NCBI RefSeq assembly: GCF_030265065.1
Contig: NC_080407.1
Location: 41,877,166-41,941,165 of the forward strand
Length of the DNA stretch: 64,000 nt
Direction: 5' to 3'
From: Corythoichthys intestinalis
Taxonomy: Eukaryota > Chordata > Actinopteri > Syngnathiformes > Syngnathidae
In this document: positions 44,395 to 55,045 of the stretch, one piece after another
How positions within the stretch are numbered: the stretch's first letter is position 1
Layout of the letters: each line of letters opens with the position of its first letter
The notes under the pieces: model-generated
Database searches by the model: none
The model's input: only the letters and a program-made list of their open reading frames with translations
What the model was told of the DNA's origin: nothing
Program-made: the position numbers and the translations under genes

Positions 44395-44518
44395 TTCCGG
44401 TCTGAGGGGACTGAGAGCGGCGGTATTGCGTCATTTCCTGTCTGCGGGATGGGTACTGAGAGGAGCGGCGCAGGGTACTGAGAGAGGCGGGCTGCAGCCA
44501 GACTCCTCTCATAATAAT

Positions 44519-44708
44519 TGACCGCGTAGTTTTTGAGTTACTGCCATAACGAGGGATGCACCTCGCTGACGGCCGCTACCTGATGACGTCATTTCCTGAG
44601 GACCCCGCCAGCACCAGCACTCTAATAAGAAAGTATAGCGCCATCAACCTGATCAAACCTGCAAGGTCCTCACGCTCGTGCCTGATGGGGAAAAAAACCA
44701 AATGTACA
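44519..44708. mobile_element. Right piece of the broken TTAA-element copy
   Basis: TTGACCGCGTAGTTTTTGAG and the CG-rich part after it match 21300-21440. It ends where the AGACCCTACC tip of the next element begins. Confidence 0.6.
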
Positions 44709-44869
44709 ATAGACCCTACCCAGTGCCATATATTGAGTCACGACACTCCCATAGGGATCCATTATACGATTTTACTTCCGGGTACTTCCGTGTTATGGAG
44801 CCTTGGATAGTTACAAACATCGCATTTGTCATGGCGGACACCATTCATTTGAACGGCAGGCTGTCAAGT

Positions 44870-45240
44870 ATATTCGGAGGTAAGTTGATTAAAAACCGAC
44901 CTCATTTGAATTTTCAACTGTCTGTATTTTACCAGAGGTGCTTTATGATGTATATGTTGAGCTTTATTTGTATGTGCATGGCGTAATTATATATATATTT
45001 TGTCTTGGTTGACGAGGGATTCTCTCTTACTTTTAAAGCTGGCTACGCTAACTGGGAACGTATATTCGGAGGAAAGTTGATTAAAAACCGACTTCTTTTG
45101 AATTTTCAACCGTCTGTATTTTATTAGAGGTGCTTTATGATGTATATGTTGAGCTTTATTTGTATGTGCATGGCGTAATTATATATTTTGTCTTGGTTGA
45201 CGAGTGATTCTTATTTTTAAAGATGGCTATACTAACTGGG
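44870..45240. repeat. 191-bp tandem repeat, two copies
   Basis: TATATTCGGAGG followed by AAGTTGATTAAAAACCGAC starts at 44870 and again at 45061. Both units continue with TTTATGATGTATATGTTGAG and TTTTGTCTTGGTTGACGAG. Confidence 0.85.
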
Positions 45241-45481
45241 AATGTATCGCCTGTGATATATTGATTAAGTAATTATCTCTTTAAAATCTCTTTCAGAGGC
45301 CCTTTGTGACATACACTTATCTGTGCGTATTGGAAGACAACCGGCTTTTATGTGCTTGTTAGCGCGATTTTAGTTAATGCATGGCAACCTGTTTTCTTAA
45401 TATTGAAATCGTTGATATTTCCTCCCTTTCAGCTTTGATGCACATGGATTGAATTCTCAATCGCAGCCTAATGTAAGTTGT

Positions 45482-47121
45482 CACAATTTTTTTTTCAGCT
45501 CATGGCATGAGGGAAGGTTGCTGTGCAAACTCATAGCCTTTCTTTCCAGCTGCTCCACAACATTGGAGGATTCCATGATGGAATCATTCGTAACCAAACG
45601 GAACAGATGCTCGACATCCTTTAAGAGAGTGAAGACCTAATCCGATGGCCGGTATAATGCACCCGTTTTAAACTCTTTCATCTGCAGCAGGACGGCACTC
45701 TGACTCTCTGTGTTGGTATTGATAGGTGCTTCAACCAATGCACACTGGCATTGGTTGCAGAGTGAGAAGCTGATGACCCTCTTCACTATGCATCCTGCCA
45801 GATGGTAAAGGACACATGACTCTGTCTTTGTGAATTCAGGTGGTGATACTTCTGTCAGCTGCTCAATACTCACAACATCAGAAGCACTGTAGCTACAGGT
45901 TCTGATGTCGAGGAAGTCTGCTAAGGGTTCTGAAGCGTCATCCATATTCTTCATTTGAAAAATTTTTTTTTGTTTTTTTAAGAGCTCTCTCTGCTCTCCT
46001 TCTCATTTTCTCCCTTGTAAGTTCCTTCATTAATTCTTCCACAGTTGCCATTTTGCCTGACAGCGTGGTCCCTGGTGCATCTGGGCCTAGTGTTGTGGCG
46101 CCACCGCTGGTTCCTGATTGGTCGGCACCCGGCTCATCCACCCCTGGATCACCTGGCCTGGATACGTCATTGTCATTGTGCTCACTTTCGCCCAACCTTC
46201 CCACCTCAATTTCTCCCTGAATGTCTGTAACAATAACAAGGCATTCTTAATTTTATATGCAGTCAGTGTTTTTACATTTGCACCTATTGTCATCTCCAAA
46301 GTAAGGGTACACTACACTCCTAAAGGGAAAAGAAAAAATAACGGACATTACTGTTACATGAATCAAATCATCTGCCACAATCAGAAACTGCTATGGCATT
46401 GCCATGTGTCAACAGTCTGGTGATATCATGGAGTTGGTTCTGCTTTGCTGTTGTATCCACCAGAAATGTTTAGTTATAGGTGAAAATTAAATGCATAAAT
46501 AAAGCTAAATTATGAAGTAACTAACAATGAAGTAGATCGAAATTTTGTGTGTAAATCCCAGGACAATTCCTGACCTCTTGTATTTGAAGCTGAATGTATT
46601 AATATGAAAAATGTAATTATCTTATTAGGAGTGTAGTTTATCCTTGAATTACTTGGCATGGGAAATGTTGTTGACAGCTGGTCTGTATCATACCCAAGTT
46701 TAACCTGGTGCAATATGTATGGTCTATTTGAATTTTGGTTGGAGGCACACTCCTAAAGGGAAGTTTCCTCCTCTTTGGCTTCGAACGATGAATGAAAATG
46801 GTTGGGACAGCATCTGGCCTCAATTTTAATGTGTGCCCTACTTTCGTTGGCGTAAACTGGTCCTCCTCAAAGTGTTCCTGATGTTTGGTTCGCAAGATCA
46901 GTTTCCATTCTACTTAAAATTTTTAAAAAAAATTTAAAAGTCATAATACCGTGACTTACATGACAGAGTTTATAGTTGTTGCTGGCCCCCTTCAATTTCA
47001 GATTTTTACGGCTGACCATTGCCAGCCATCGTTTCTGCCGGTCTTTGTCCTTCGGGAAACCATACATTCGGTAGCCCTTTTCAGACCGATTGGTGCATCC
47101 AAAAGCTGCACAACCAACCAT
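45482..47121 (-). pseudogene. THAP-domain transposase gene, internally deleted
   Basis: The ATG at 47121 opens MVGCAAFGCTNRSEKGYRMY with GFPKDKDRQKRW and LCH, then a GTAAGT donor at 46959. Exon 2 from 46877 continues EHFEEDQFTP and AVPTIF, which completes the THAP C2CH domain. An acidic/proline exon (46204-45950, GKMATVEELMKELTREK) and a C-terminal part follow (SCVLYHLAGCIVKRV, C..C, LLQMKEFKTGAL, then FRLVTNDSIMESSNVVEQLE). These fit a THAP-type transposase C-terminus. The catalytic middle is missing and one frame break lies near 45640. Confidence 0.72.
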
Positions 47122-47659
47122 CACGATCTCTAAAATGTTAGGTTTGAACACTGAATCATGACACCCAATTTTACCTATTTAATAAAAAATATTACTGTAA
47201 TATTAAATATTTTCTTTATCAAAGGGTAATACGTTATGTAATATATTACCACAGGTAAGTGTATCAAGGAAATCTTGGCATTCTCTGGAAAAACAGTATT
47301 CTAGGTGTGGGGGGGGAATCCATCTTGCATTTCAATGTATAAGTTGATTTCCAATGCTATTGCTAACACAAACATGAAACTACCTCCAAGACATGGGAAC
47401 TTTCCCTTCTGTGTAACAGTTTACATAGTTTTCAGTTGTTGCCTTACCACTCCAAATGTAAAACTAGCATTTATAAACACTATAGTGCAATGACATAATC
47501 AAACAAGTACTTAAAATACGTGATTTTATCTATTTTTACCATAAATGGAGCAATCACCGCTATCTGGTTCATGGAATACTATTACAGCGCTGCTTGTGTT
47601 TGTAACTATACACGCCTACATGAGGCATGTGACCACCCGCGGCGACATGAGAGAGTCGC

Positions 47660-48676
47660 AACTCTCCCACCGACGTCACAAAATCACGTGCTCGCTGTAT
47701 GGTTCCGCCCACTTGTCCGTCATTTTGTGTCTGTATTATCAATGGTCTCAATTGATCGAGCAATTTATAATACATTTCATGGAAGACCCGGTGCTTTCGG
47801 ATGCCGTAAACTCACTTGATGCGTTGCATAAAAGGCGTTATGTGGAAAAGCTTCAGTTTATCCATTCGCCAGATCCATATTTGATGCCTAAATCGATGTT
47901 TTTCGACCCGCTGTCTCCGCCGTATTTGCCTGACATCTGCTAGCTACCCTGAACTGTACAACTATCTTGTCCACACAAAATCAGCCTATTCTCACGAAAG
48001 TTTGAAAAACTTTAAGAGCTTGGAGGCTTATAAATACTTCGTTGCTGGTTGGGTGAAACAGGTCCTCGTCCACGAAAATTCGGCAGGAATCTATCTTGTG
48101 CTTGGAAAGGTGAGTTACGAAATTTTCAATTCAAAATCTTTTGTTATTGCTAACATCCACTGTCAAGTCTAATGTATTTCATGTCGTTTGTCAATGGAGT
48201 TAGGGCTTTTAATGTTTATATGGTTTAGCGATAGCACTCTCACTACATACATACGTGTATGTTGTTGGCGATTAGCCTAGCAATGATCTTAATTGTGGTT
48301 GTCAGCCCAAAACCCTCTAAATATATATTAAATGCATCTTACCAGATATAAAATGAGTACTACATAATCTGTGGTAATCGTTTGGAGCCCAGTTTTCTCG
48401 TCGAATTGCGCAGCCCATCTCGCTCTCTTCTCTCCGGGTCTCTCGGAATCCGGTAGAACTTCAAGTCTCTCCGTCTTCTCCGTCTATCTTCTCTGTTATT
48501 GCAACCGACCGCCACACACGCCTTCACCATTTTGATTATTAATGTTAACGAGCAGAAAAACACGTCGTAAATAGGAGGAATGTACGTAGCCGTAACAGGG
48601 AAACATGATGTGTTGACGGACAATTGGGCGGCACCAGTCAGGAGGAAGGAGTTGTGACGTCACGTGGGTAGGGTCT
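47660..48676. mobile_element. ISL2EU-like element D, short non-autonomous form
   Basis: The right tip is CACGTGGGTAGGGTCT followed by AT; the left tip is worn (CTCTCCCACCGACGTCAC). It contains one YqaJ-type exon (plus, about 47752-48115) and one THAP exon (minus, 48365-48530), facing each other, with only short intron sequence between. This shows the plain order of the family. Confidence 0.75.
48365..48530 (-). pseudogene. THAP-domain exon of element D
   Basis: MVKACVAVGCNNREDRRRRR, DLKFYRIPRDPERRERDG and a worn end. The first zinc ligands (C-x4-C) are intact. Codons after RRE are shifted relative to element B. Confidence 0.75.
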
Positions 48677-48743
48677 ATATGTAAATTGATTGCGTAATTC
48701 GATCTCTATAGAATTCTTTTGCTTTGGTAAAATTGTACGTATA

Positions 48744-48969
48744 CACTCACTTATTAGGTACACCATGCTAGTAACAGGTTGGACCCCCTTTTGCCTTCAG
48801 AACTGCCTCAATTCTTCGTGGCATAGATTCAACAAGGTGCTGGAAGCATTCCTCAGAGAGTTTGGTCCATATTGACATGATGGCATCACACAGTTGGTGC
48901 AGATTTGTCGGCTGCACATACATGATGCGAATCTCCCGTTCCACCACATCCCAAAGATGCTCTATTGCA
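48744..48969 (-). mobile_element. Tc1-like transposase C-terminal fragment
   Basis: On the minus strand IEHLWDVVEREIR, then PTNLHQLCDAIMSIWTKLSE and VESMPRRIEAVLKAKGG are the last third of a Tc1/mariner transposase, including the catalytic Glu region (IEHLWD). The end word TATACACTCACTTATTAGG at 48741 is the element tip. It is cut at the other side by the repeat starting CAGGGGTCCCC. Confidence 0.85.
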
Positions 48970-49873
48970 GGGGTCCCCAAACTTTTTCCTGTGGGGGCCA
49001 CATAACTTTTCCCTTCTCTGACGAGGGGTCGGGGTCAGTTTGTAACAGAAAAAAAAAGTGACGATTGCAGGAGTGCCTAAATGTAAAAATGTATTGTTTT
49101 TCAGAAAGCCACAATAGAGTAACCCTTTCTGGATTCTTCATGGAACAAAACTACATAAAATAATAATATATTAAATAACGATAATAATAATAACCGAAAA
49201 AGAGGGTTAATTTGATGGGGATCCCTCAGTGGGTGTGTGTTATAAAGCCGGCGCCGCTATGGAGTTGTGACTCTGACCAGAGACTCAACAGGGGACATTC
49301 AGGATTTGTTTCCTTTAATGATGATGAAAGCAGTATGAGATTTATTTTGTTGTATTGTGGTTTCTGTAAATACAAGATAACCATATAACATGTCAGTAAT
49401 ATAATATATATAACCTACAAACATACACTGTATTATAAACATATCTAAATTAACAGGAACAACATTAATATAAATGAAATACACTGCTTACATAATGCAT
49501 ACAATGCTAATCATTCACAATAATGAGCAATGTGTATGCTCATTATTAAGCAGGAAAATAAATAACAATTTAGATAAGTGAATTGGCAACAAACAAAATT
49601 CAGCCTCCACCATGTGGCTAAAGGGGCCAACGATTAGCATTAGCGATTAGTGCTAGCGGCTAGCGGTTAGTTCGTGGCGGCTAACGACTACAAGGGACCC
49701 TTAGCTAGGGTGACCATATTTTGATTTCTAAAAAAGAGGACCCTCAGCCCGGCCTCAAGATACTTAAATTTTACTCGAAGTTCACTCAAAGATGCCCATA
49801 TCACTTTAGTATATTTAAAGTGTGCCTCCTCACTCTGGATGGAAAAATGCAGTTTGAAAAAAAATAATGACTT

Positions 49874-49887
<14 letters not shown>
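48968..49887. other. hAT-like end (CAGGGGTCCCCAAAC) and unassigned sequence
   Basis: CAGGGGTCCCCAAACTTTTT at 48968 is the tip of a common fish hAT-type repeat; its partner is not clear. AGGGTGACCATATTTTGATT at 49706 is another repeat tip. The rest shows no gene. Confidence 0.45.

Positions 49888-49943
<56 letters not shown>
49888..49943. repeat. (TA)n microsatellite
   Basis: A pure TA run of over 50 bases borders the hAT at 49944. A shorter TA run lies at 52856-52880, on its other side, so the hAT landed inside the microsatellite. Confidence 0.95.
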
Positions 49944-49946
<3 letters not shown>

Positions 49947-50047
49947 GGCTGTCAAAATTATCGCGTTAACGGGCGTTAATTTTTTTAATTAATCACGTTA
50001 AAATATTTGACGCAATTAACGCACTAGGCCCGCTCAGACAGATTTAA

Positions 50048-51559
50048 AGTGTTTGTGACACGAAAAAGCATGTTTATTTCATAATACACGCGGTATTTTA
50101 TGCTCCTGAATGATATGGACCGCTTGGATGTGTGTGGAAGCGATCGCTATATTTATTTAGTTTTTTGAATCCCGCGCCAGGAAAATGAGTGACTTCCGGC
50201 TTTGGTCTCGCATTGAGGAGGAGGGCGCTGTGACGTGTAGGGTAGAAGACGTCCTCTTCACGCTACAGTGTACTGTTGTGTATGAGGACGAAGGATTCAG
50301 CTGATTTTGCGGATTAATACTTTTATTTTTTGCATCACGCCAGCCAAACGGCTGCAGAAAAATCATTCTGTATGCGGGAGAGGCATATGCGCCTTTTTGG
50401 AGTTTCAAAAGGTTCCCATTCACCGTGGATATTTACTGTGGGACCATTGGACTTACAAGGAAGTGAGTGAACATCTTGTTTTGTATTATGTCAAATACGA
50501 ATACAGTGATTACAAAGTAAACACTATAAAATTCCTTTAAATAAAGGACTACTTACGTTTGATCATTGATAGGCATGTAAAAAGCTATCCTCACGCACAT
50601 TAGCAGTTAGCTGTTAGCACGTTAGCTGCACAACAACTGCAGCCACCCTCCTCCGGGGAACGAACTGTAAATTGCTCTCCGCCGGGCGGTTTGCCGATCC
50701 GCAAAGAAACTCGACAACCGGGTCGTCATGTCAAATAATCCAGGCTAGTTATGTGTGATTTTCCACTTCGAAGACTTTGAAACATCCCTCGGTTCGGGTT
50801 AGCATGTCGGCTAGCTGTCACTCCTTCTGGTCTGTTTACATTCTCCGAAGCCGGGGAAGGGAAATGACATATGTCCGATTTAGGTGTCATAAAATATCGT
50901 TCGGGAGGTGTGACAGTAAAGGTAAAGTCGACTGTTTTGACCATTATGGAGTAATTTTGCCATGTCGTCTTGAATAAATGGATTTTTATTATTTTATATT
51001 CCATTTAGCACAAGTTATTTGTCATGACCATGCCATTTATTTAGCAATTGGGGAAAGTACTTGGGTAAAAAGAATATCCTGTAAAAATATTGAAGTAAAG
51101 AGACAGAAACAATGACATTTTGCCGCTCTCCTCGTCGCGTTTTCCTCATTGTGAATAGTTCCCCCTCCACGGGCTGACTGGTCCTTCGCAAGCCATTTAT
51201 ATAGCTATTGGGGAAAAATACTTGGATAAAAAGAATATCCTGTAAAAATATTGGGAGTAGAGAGACTGAAACAATGACATTTTGCAGCTCTCTTCGTCTC
51301 GTTTTCCTCGTTCTGAACAATTCCCCCTCAATGGGCTGAATAGTAAAACCGATGAGCCGAGTCTACCGCTGACGTCATCCACCTGTTGGGGACGCTAAAG
51401 CCCTATAATTGTAGGCGTGGCTAACCGGCAGATTAAAAGACTAATTTCTCGTCATCTGCGCTTTGCTAAATTGTTGTATATAGTCGAATCGTCTCAAAAT
51501 ATGATTCTAATTCACATAATAATGCCATTTAAGACTTTTTTTCTGGTGTCGTATGCTCT
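50048..51559. mobile_element. TTAA-flanked family 'T2', copy 3
   Basis: TTAA lies at 50044-50047 and 51560-51563. The ends are AGTGTTTGTGACACGAAA and, inverted, AGAGCATACGACACCAG. It is almost the same as copy 2 but has two internal ~160-bp repeats, not three. Confidence 0.88.
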
Positions 51560-52376
51560 TTAAATGTCAGTACAGTGAAAGGCCAACTTGTTAATTGTGT
51601 TTTATGGAGTTTTTCCGCCCTCTGCTGGCGCTTGAGTGTGACTTGCATATGTTATGCTGCGTAATGTCGCCCTCTGCTGGCGATTCAGTGCAGCAGATTA
51701 TTTGGGTTTCGGCGCGCTTTTCTGACGTGATTATATGTCGACGCGAACTCACACTAATAGACAGTGCTATTCAGACCAGCTAACGTCCGCATCCAGTATT
51801 CAGTGGTAGTTCTCATAGCCCCATCACACTGTTTGTGTCTAATACATGCATCGCTTGTGAGTTATATTCCTCCTTTGTTTATATTCATGAGCATTAGATA
51901 GTTATTAATGATGTGTATTTGAATTTGTTCACATATATGGTGAAATGCAGTTACATTGTTATATGCTTGTGAGCTAATTGGCTAGTGCTACTGCTCAAAT
52001 GGACATGTGTGTGTACATTTTATGTTATTTTGTGATTTATGCAAGTTATTGACACATTGCCTTGTTATTTTCAGTTTTACAAAAATACAAGAAACGTGCG
52101 CCTGTCAAAAAGAGATGACTTCAGTAAAGCCCATGCAACTTTGCCACACCGTCTGATTTCTTTTTGGAACTTATGTTCGCTATCTGTCAATTTGTGTACT
52201 CACACACATTGAGGACAGAATAGGGCTACTAGTTTATTTTTTGATTGAAAATTATACAAATTTTATTAAAACGAAAACATTTAAGAGGCGTTTTAATATA
52301 ACATTTCTATAACTTGTACTAATATTCATCTTTTAAGAACTACAAGTCTTTCTATCCATGGATCACTTTAACACAC

Positions 52377-52609
52377 AGGTCTCAAACCGGTCCTCAAAGG
52401 GCCGCAGTGGGTACTGGATTTCATTCCAACCAAACGAGAACAATCCCTTTTCACCAATCTGGTGTCTAACAAGTGTAATCAGTTAATTGCAGTCAGGTGC
52501 TGCTTACTTTAGCAGAAACCTCATTGGTTGAACTGTCTGTTTTGGATCTGTTGGAACAAAGACCAGGACCCACTGCGGCCCTTTGTGGAATCGGTTTGAG
52601 ACCCCTGCA
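52377..52609. mobile_element. MITE with CAGG(GG)TCTCAAACC ends
   Basis: The left arm is CAGGTCTCAAACCGGTCCTC and the right arm is the inverse of CAGGGGTCTCAAACCGATT. Both arms go on with AAAGGGCCGCAGTGGGT. It is about 233 bp and non-coding. Confidence 0.75.
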
Positions 52610-52880
52610 AAATTAATAATGTTAATGCCATCTTGTTGATTTATTGTTATAACAAACAAATACAGTCCTTATGTACCGTATGTTGAATGTATATATCCAT
52701 CTTGTCTTATCTTTCCATTCCAACAATAATTTACAGAAAAATATGGCATATTTTATCGATGGTTTGAATTTAGATTAATTGCGATCAATTACGATTAATT
52801 GATTTTTAAGCTGTAATTAACTCGATTAAAAATTTAAATCGTTTGACAGCCCTAATATATATATATATATATATATATAA

Positions 52881-53328
52881 AGATGCAGACCCATAGAAAT
52901 GTAGTCCAGTCAATACACATACACACAGTACGCTATGTGCCAACATTTTTATAAATTACTATCACGACAATTGTCCTTGACAAATTGTTATTCCCATTCA
53001 ATTGATGTTCTCATTCAATGTTCTAGATTGCACACAAACAAAAACCGAAATAAACTGACAAACTATTCAATCAGCATGTTTCCAAACGTAGCAGTTCAAA
53101 ACTACGTTTCCCATAATGCCTAGCGCGGTTTAGCTTACTGGTAGCTAGCTGAGGCAAAAATCAAACTTTGCTATAAAAGTTTACAATCATCGGCAGTTTA
53201 GACTAACCTAAAACTTAACTAGAACTTAAAAATGGCTTGACACAAAGAGAAATTCAATTGAAACACGTGGGAAAAAATCCTAACTTTTAAGTGATGTGTG
53301 TTATCAAGCGTAACGGCATTTTTAGGTA

Positions 53329-53381
<53 letters not shown>

Positions 53382-54302
53382 TATAATTATTTTGTATTTA
53401 TTTATTTATTTATTTAAATAAGATCTAAAAGTTTTTTTGAGTGAAAGCAGTGAATTAGTCTTTTTTTTTATTCTAGTTACATCTGAGATGCAATTGTTGG
53501 CTGTTTTCAACAATATACATCGAAAATAAAGACATTGATTGACTGAAAATGGTTCAAGATTAGATGAAATGTCTTGTTTTCTCATGTATATTTATAATTG
53601 CTCTTCACCTAAAAATATATTTGTTTTATCCGATTAATCGATAGAATTTTCAGTCGATTACTCAATTACTAAAATATTCGATAGCTGCAGCCCTATTTAC
53701 AACCCCCATTTTAGCGGTGTAAATGACTGCTTTTCCAGCAACTTGTGTCGCCTCGTATGCCACACAAAAGAAGCGGCCAGATCTGCTGCGTCTGTAACGG
53801 CGGTACTTCGGTATTGCAAAAAACGCAGTCCTGTCACATTTTCTGAATCTTAGAATCGACTTGGTAACAAAGTATCGGTTTTAGTAACAACCCAGTTTTG
53901 AATTTTAATATTAGAATTGTAAGTAGGCTTGTTCTGAACAAAGGGAAGGGGAGGCTAGGACTGAATAAAAACAAGTTGTGTATAATGAATAAAATTTAAG
54001 TACAAGCCCTTTAAAATTTGAAGCAGAGTCGAGAGATTTTAAATCGAGTGAAGCCGGAATGATTAAAACCAAAATTTTAATAACCATTGTCCAATTTGTA
54101 CAAGTACTAGGCCAAAATAAAGAATGAGGAATACGAGATCATAGTCGTACTGTTACTACGGGGAAAAAAAGTCGTCCTGTTACGTAGGGGTAATGTAGCT
54201 GAATAAGTAGCCGCGTACTTTCTGAAGCACTTTGCCCCCTCCACTAAAGTTAACAATAATGAAAGCATCCCGTGAAGCTGTGTTTTAGAATCAGTTTTCA
54301 AA
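52881..54302. other. Repeat-rich stretch without a gene
   Basis: It holds a (TA)n run at 53331-53387. A hAT-type end lies at about 53625-53695 (GATTAATCGATAGAATTTTC ... GCTGCAGCCCTA). Between 53700 and 54300 I see nothing recognisable. Confidence 0.5.
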
Positions 54303-54832
54303 ATAAGGAAATCCGTTACCTTTTAGCTCATCTACATCAAATTTTAATCAATCGAAGGATTTGTACGAATACTTTGTCGGAGCTCCCAGCTAAGGTACGT
54401 GTACCTAAAGTATGTAGCCCCTTATTCAGTTACATTACTCCTACGTAATAATCCGACTTTTTCCTTGGAGTAAGAGTAAAATGCCATCATTTTTTCCCCT
54501 CCCTCTATTTGTCCCCAATACTCTGTCGTAACAGTCACTGTCAGTCAAGAGTAGTAATAGTACCTTTTTAAATCATAATCGCCCGCCCCAAAAAAATAAT
54601 TGTGAGCCAATCATAATTTTGCATCTTTATGTAATTATACTATTGATGAATGATTTAGAAATGTTGTAATTTGGGGTCTACTATTTCAAATATTAGCTGT
54701 GAAAAGTGTAGTTTCAAAGAGGGCGAGTATTATATAAATAATGCCACTCAACTTGAGAGTTAAATCAGGTAAGCCAATATTTTTGGCAACCGTGTGGATC
54801 CACGTCATACAAGGTTTGGACAAATCACATGT

Positions 54833-54936
54833 TGCTTCATTTGCTGTTTCTGATTGTGTATCATATTGCCTCTGCAAAGCCCTTTGAGACAATTTTGATG
54901 TGATCCAGGGCTACACAAATAAAATTGAATTGAATG
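54833..54936 (+). mobile_element. Short retroposon tail in the ZNF gene 3 flank
   Basis: Copy A reads CACATGTAAGGCAC. Copy B has about 104 extra bases inside this site, ending AATAAAATTGAATTGAATGT, and ATGT stands on both sides. The insert resembles the 3' tail of an L2/CR1-type LINE or a SINE using it. It landed after the ZNF duplication. Confidence 0.7.
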
Positions 54937-55045
54937 TAAGGCACCGGTACTGCCCATCTTCAACAGGATTTGAGGAAACTCAACAAACTACAATTGACCT
55001 GCGTGCACAATCTAATGAAGGTAGTATGTATGACAAACAAAACAG

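Larger units (their letters stand above)
40155..44510 (-). mobile_element. TIR DNA transposon carrying a Ulp1-like protease, 4.36 kb
   Basis: Inverted ends of about 110 bp are GC-rich and share AGTCTGGCTGCAGCCCGCC and two CTCAGTACCC words. The 8-bp target duplication ATAATAAT lies at 40147-40154 and 44511-44518, but the target itself is low-complexity. A multi-exon minus gene fills 41659-44394. No DDE transposase is recognisable, so the superfamily is open; an 8-bp duplication fits hAT or Zisupton-like groups among others. It inserted into a copy of the TTAA element at 21188. Confidence 0.72.
44711..47650 (-). mobile_element. ISL2EU-like or P-like element with THAP transposase
   Basis: The left tip is AT then AGACCCTACCCAGTG, the same word that starts the ISL2EU-like elements A, B and D. 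It holds a minus-strand THAP gene whose 3' end faces this tip. The right tip was not found; it should lie just before the next element at about 47660. The stretch 47150-47650 is otherwise without features. Confidence 0.55.
49944..52854. mobile_element. hAT element (TAGGGCTGTCAAA family), 2.9 kb
   Basis: The ends are TAGGGCTGTCAAAATTATCG and, inverted, TAGGGCTGTCAAACGATTTA, with many TTAATTAATC words. The TA-repeat flanks hide the target duplication. It contains T2 copy 3 (50048-51559) and a small MITE (52377-52609). No transposase is recognised. The end of another copy is at 61953-62026. Confidence 0.82.
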
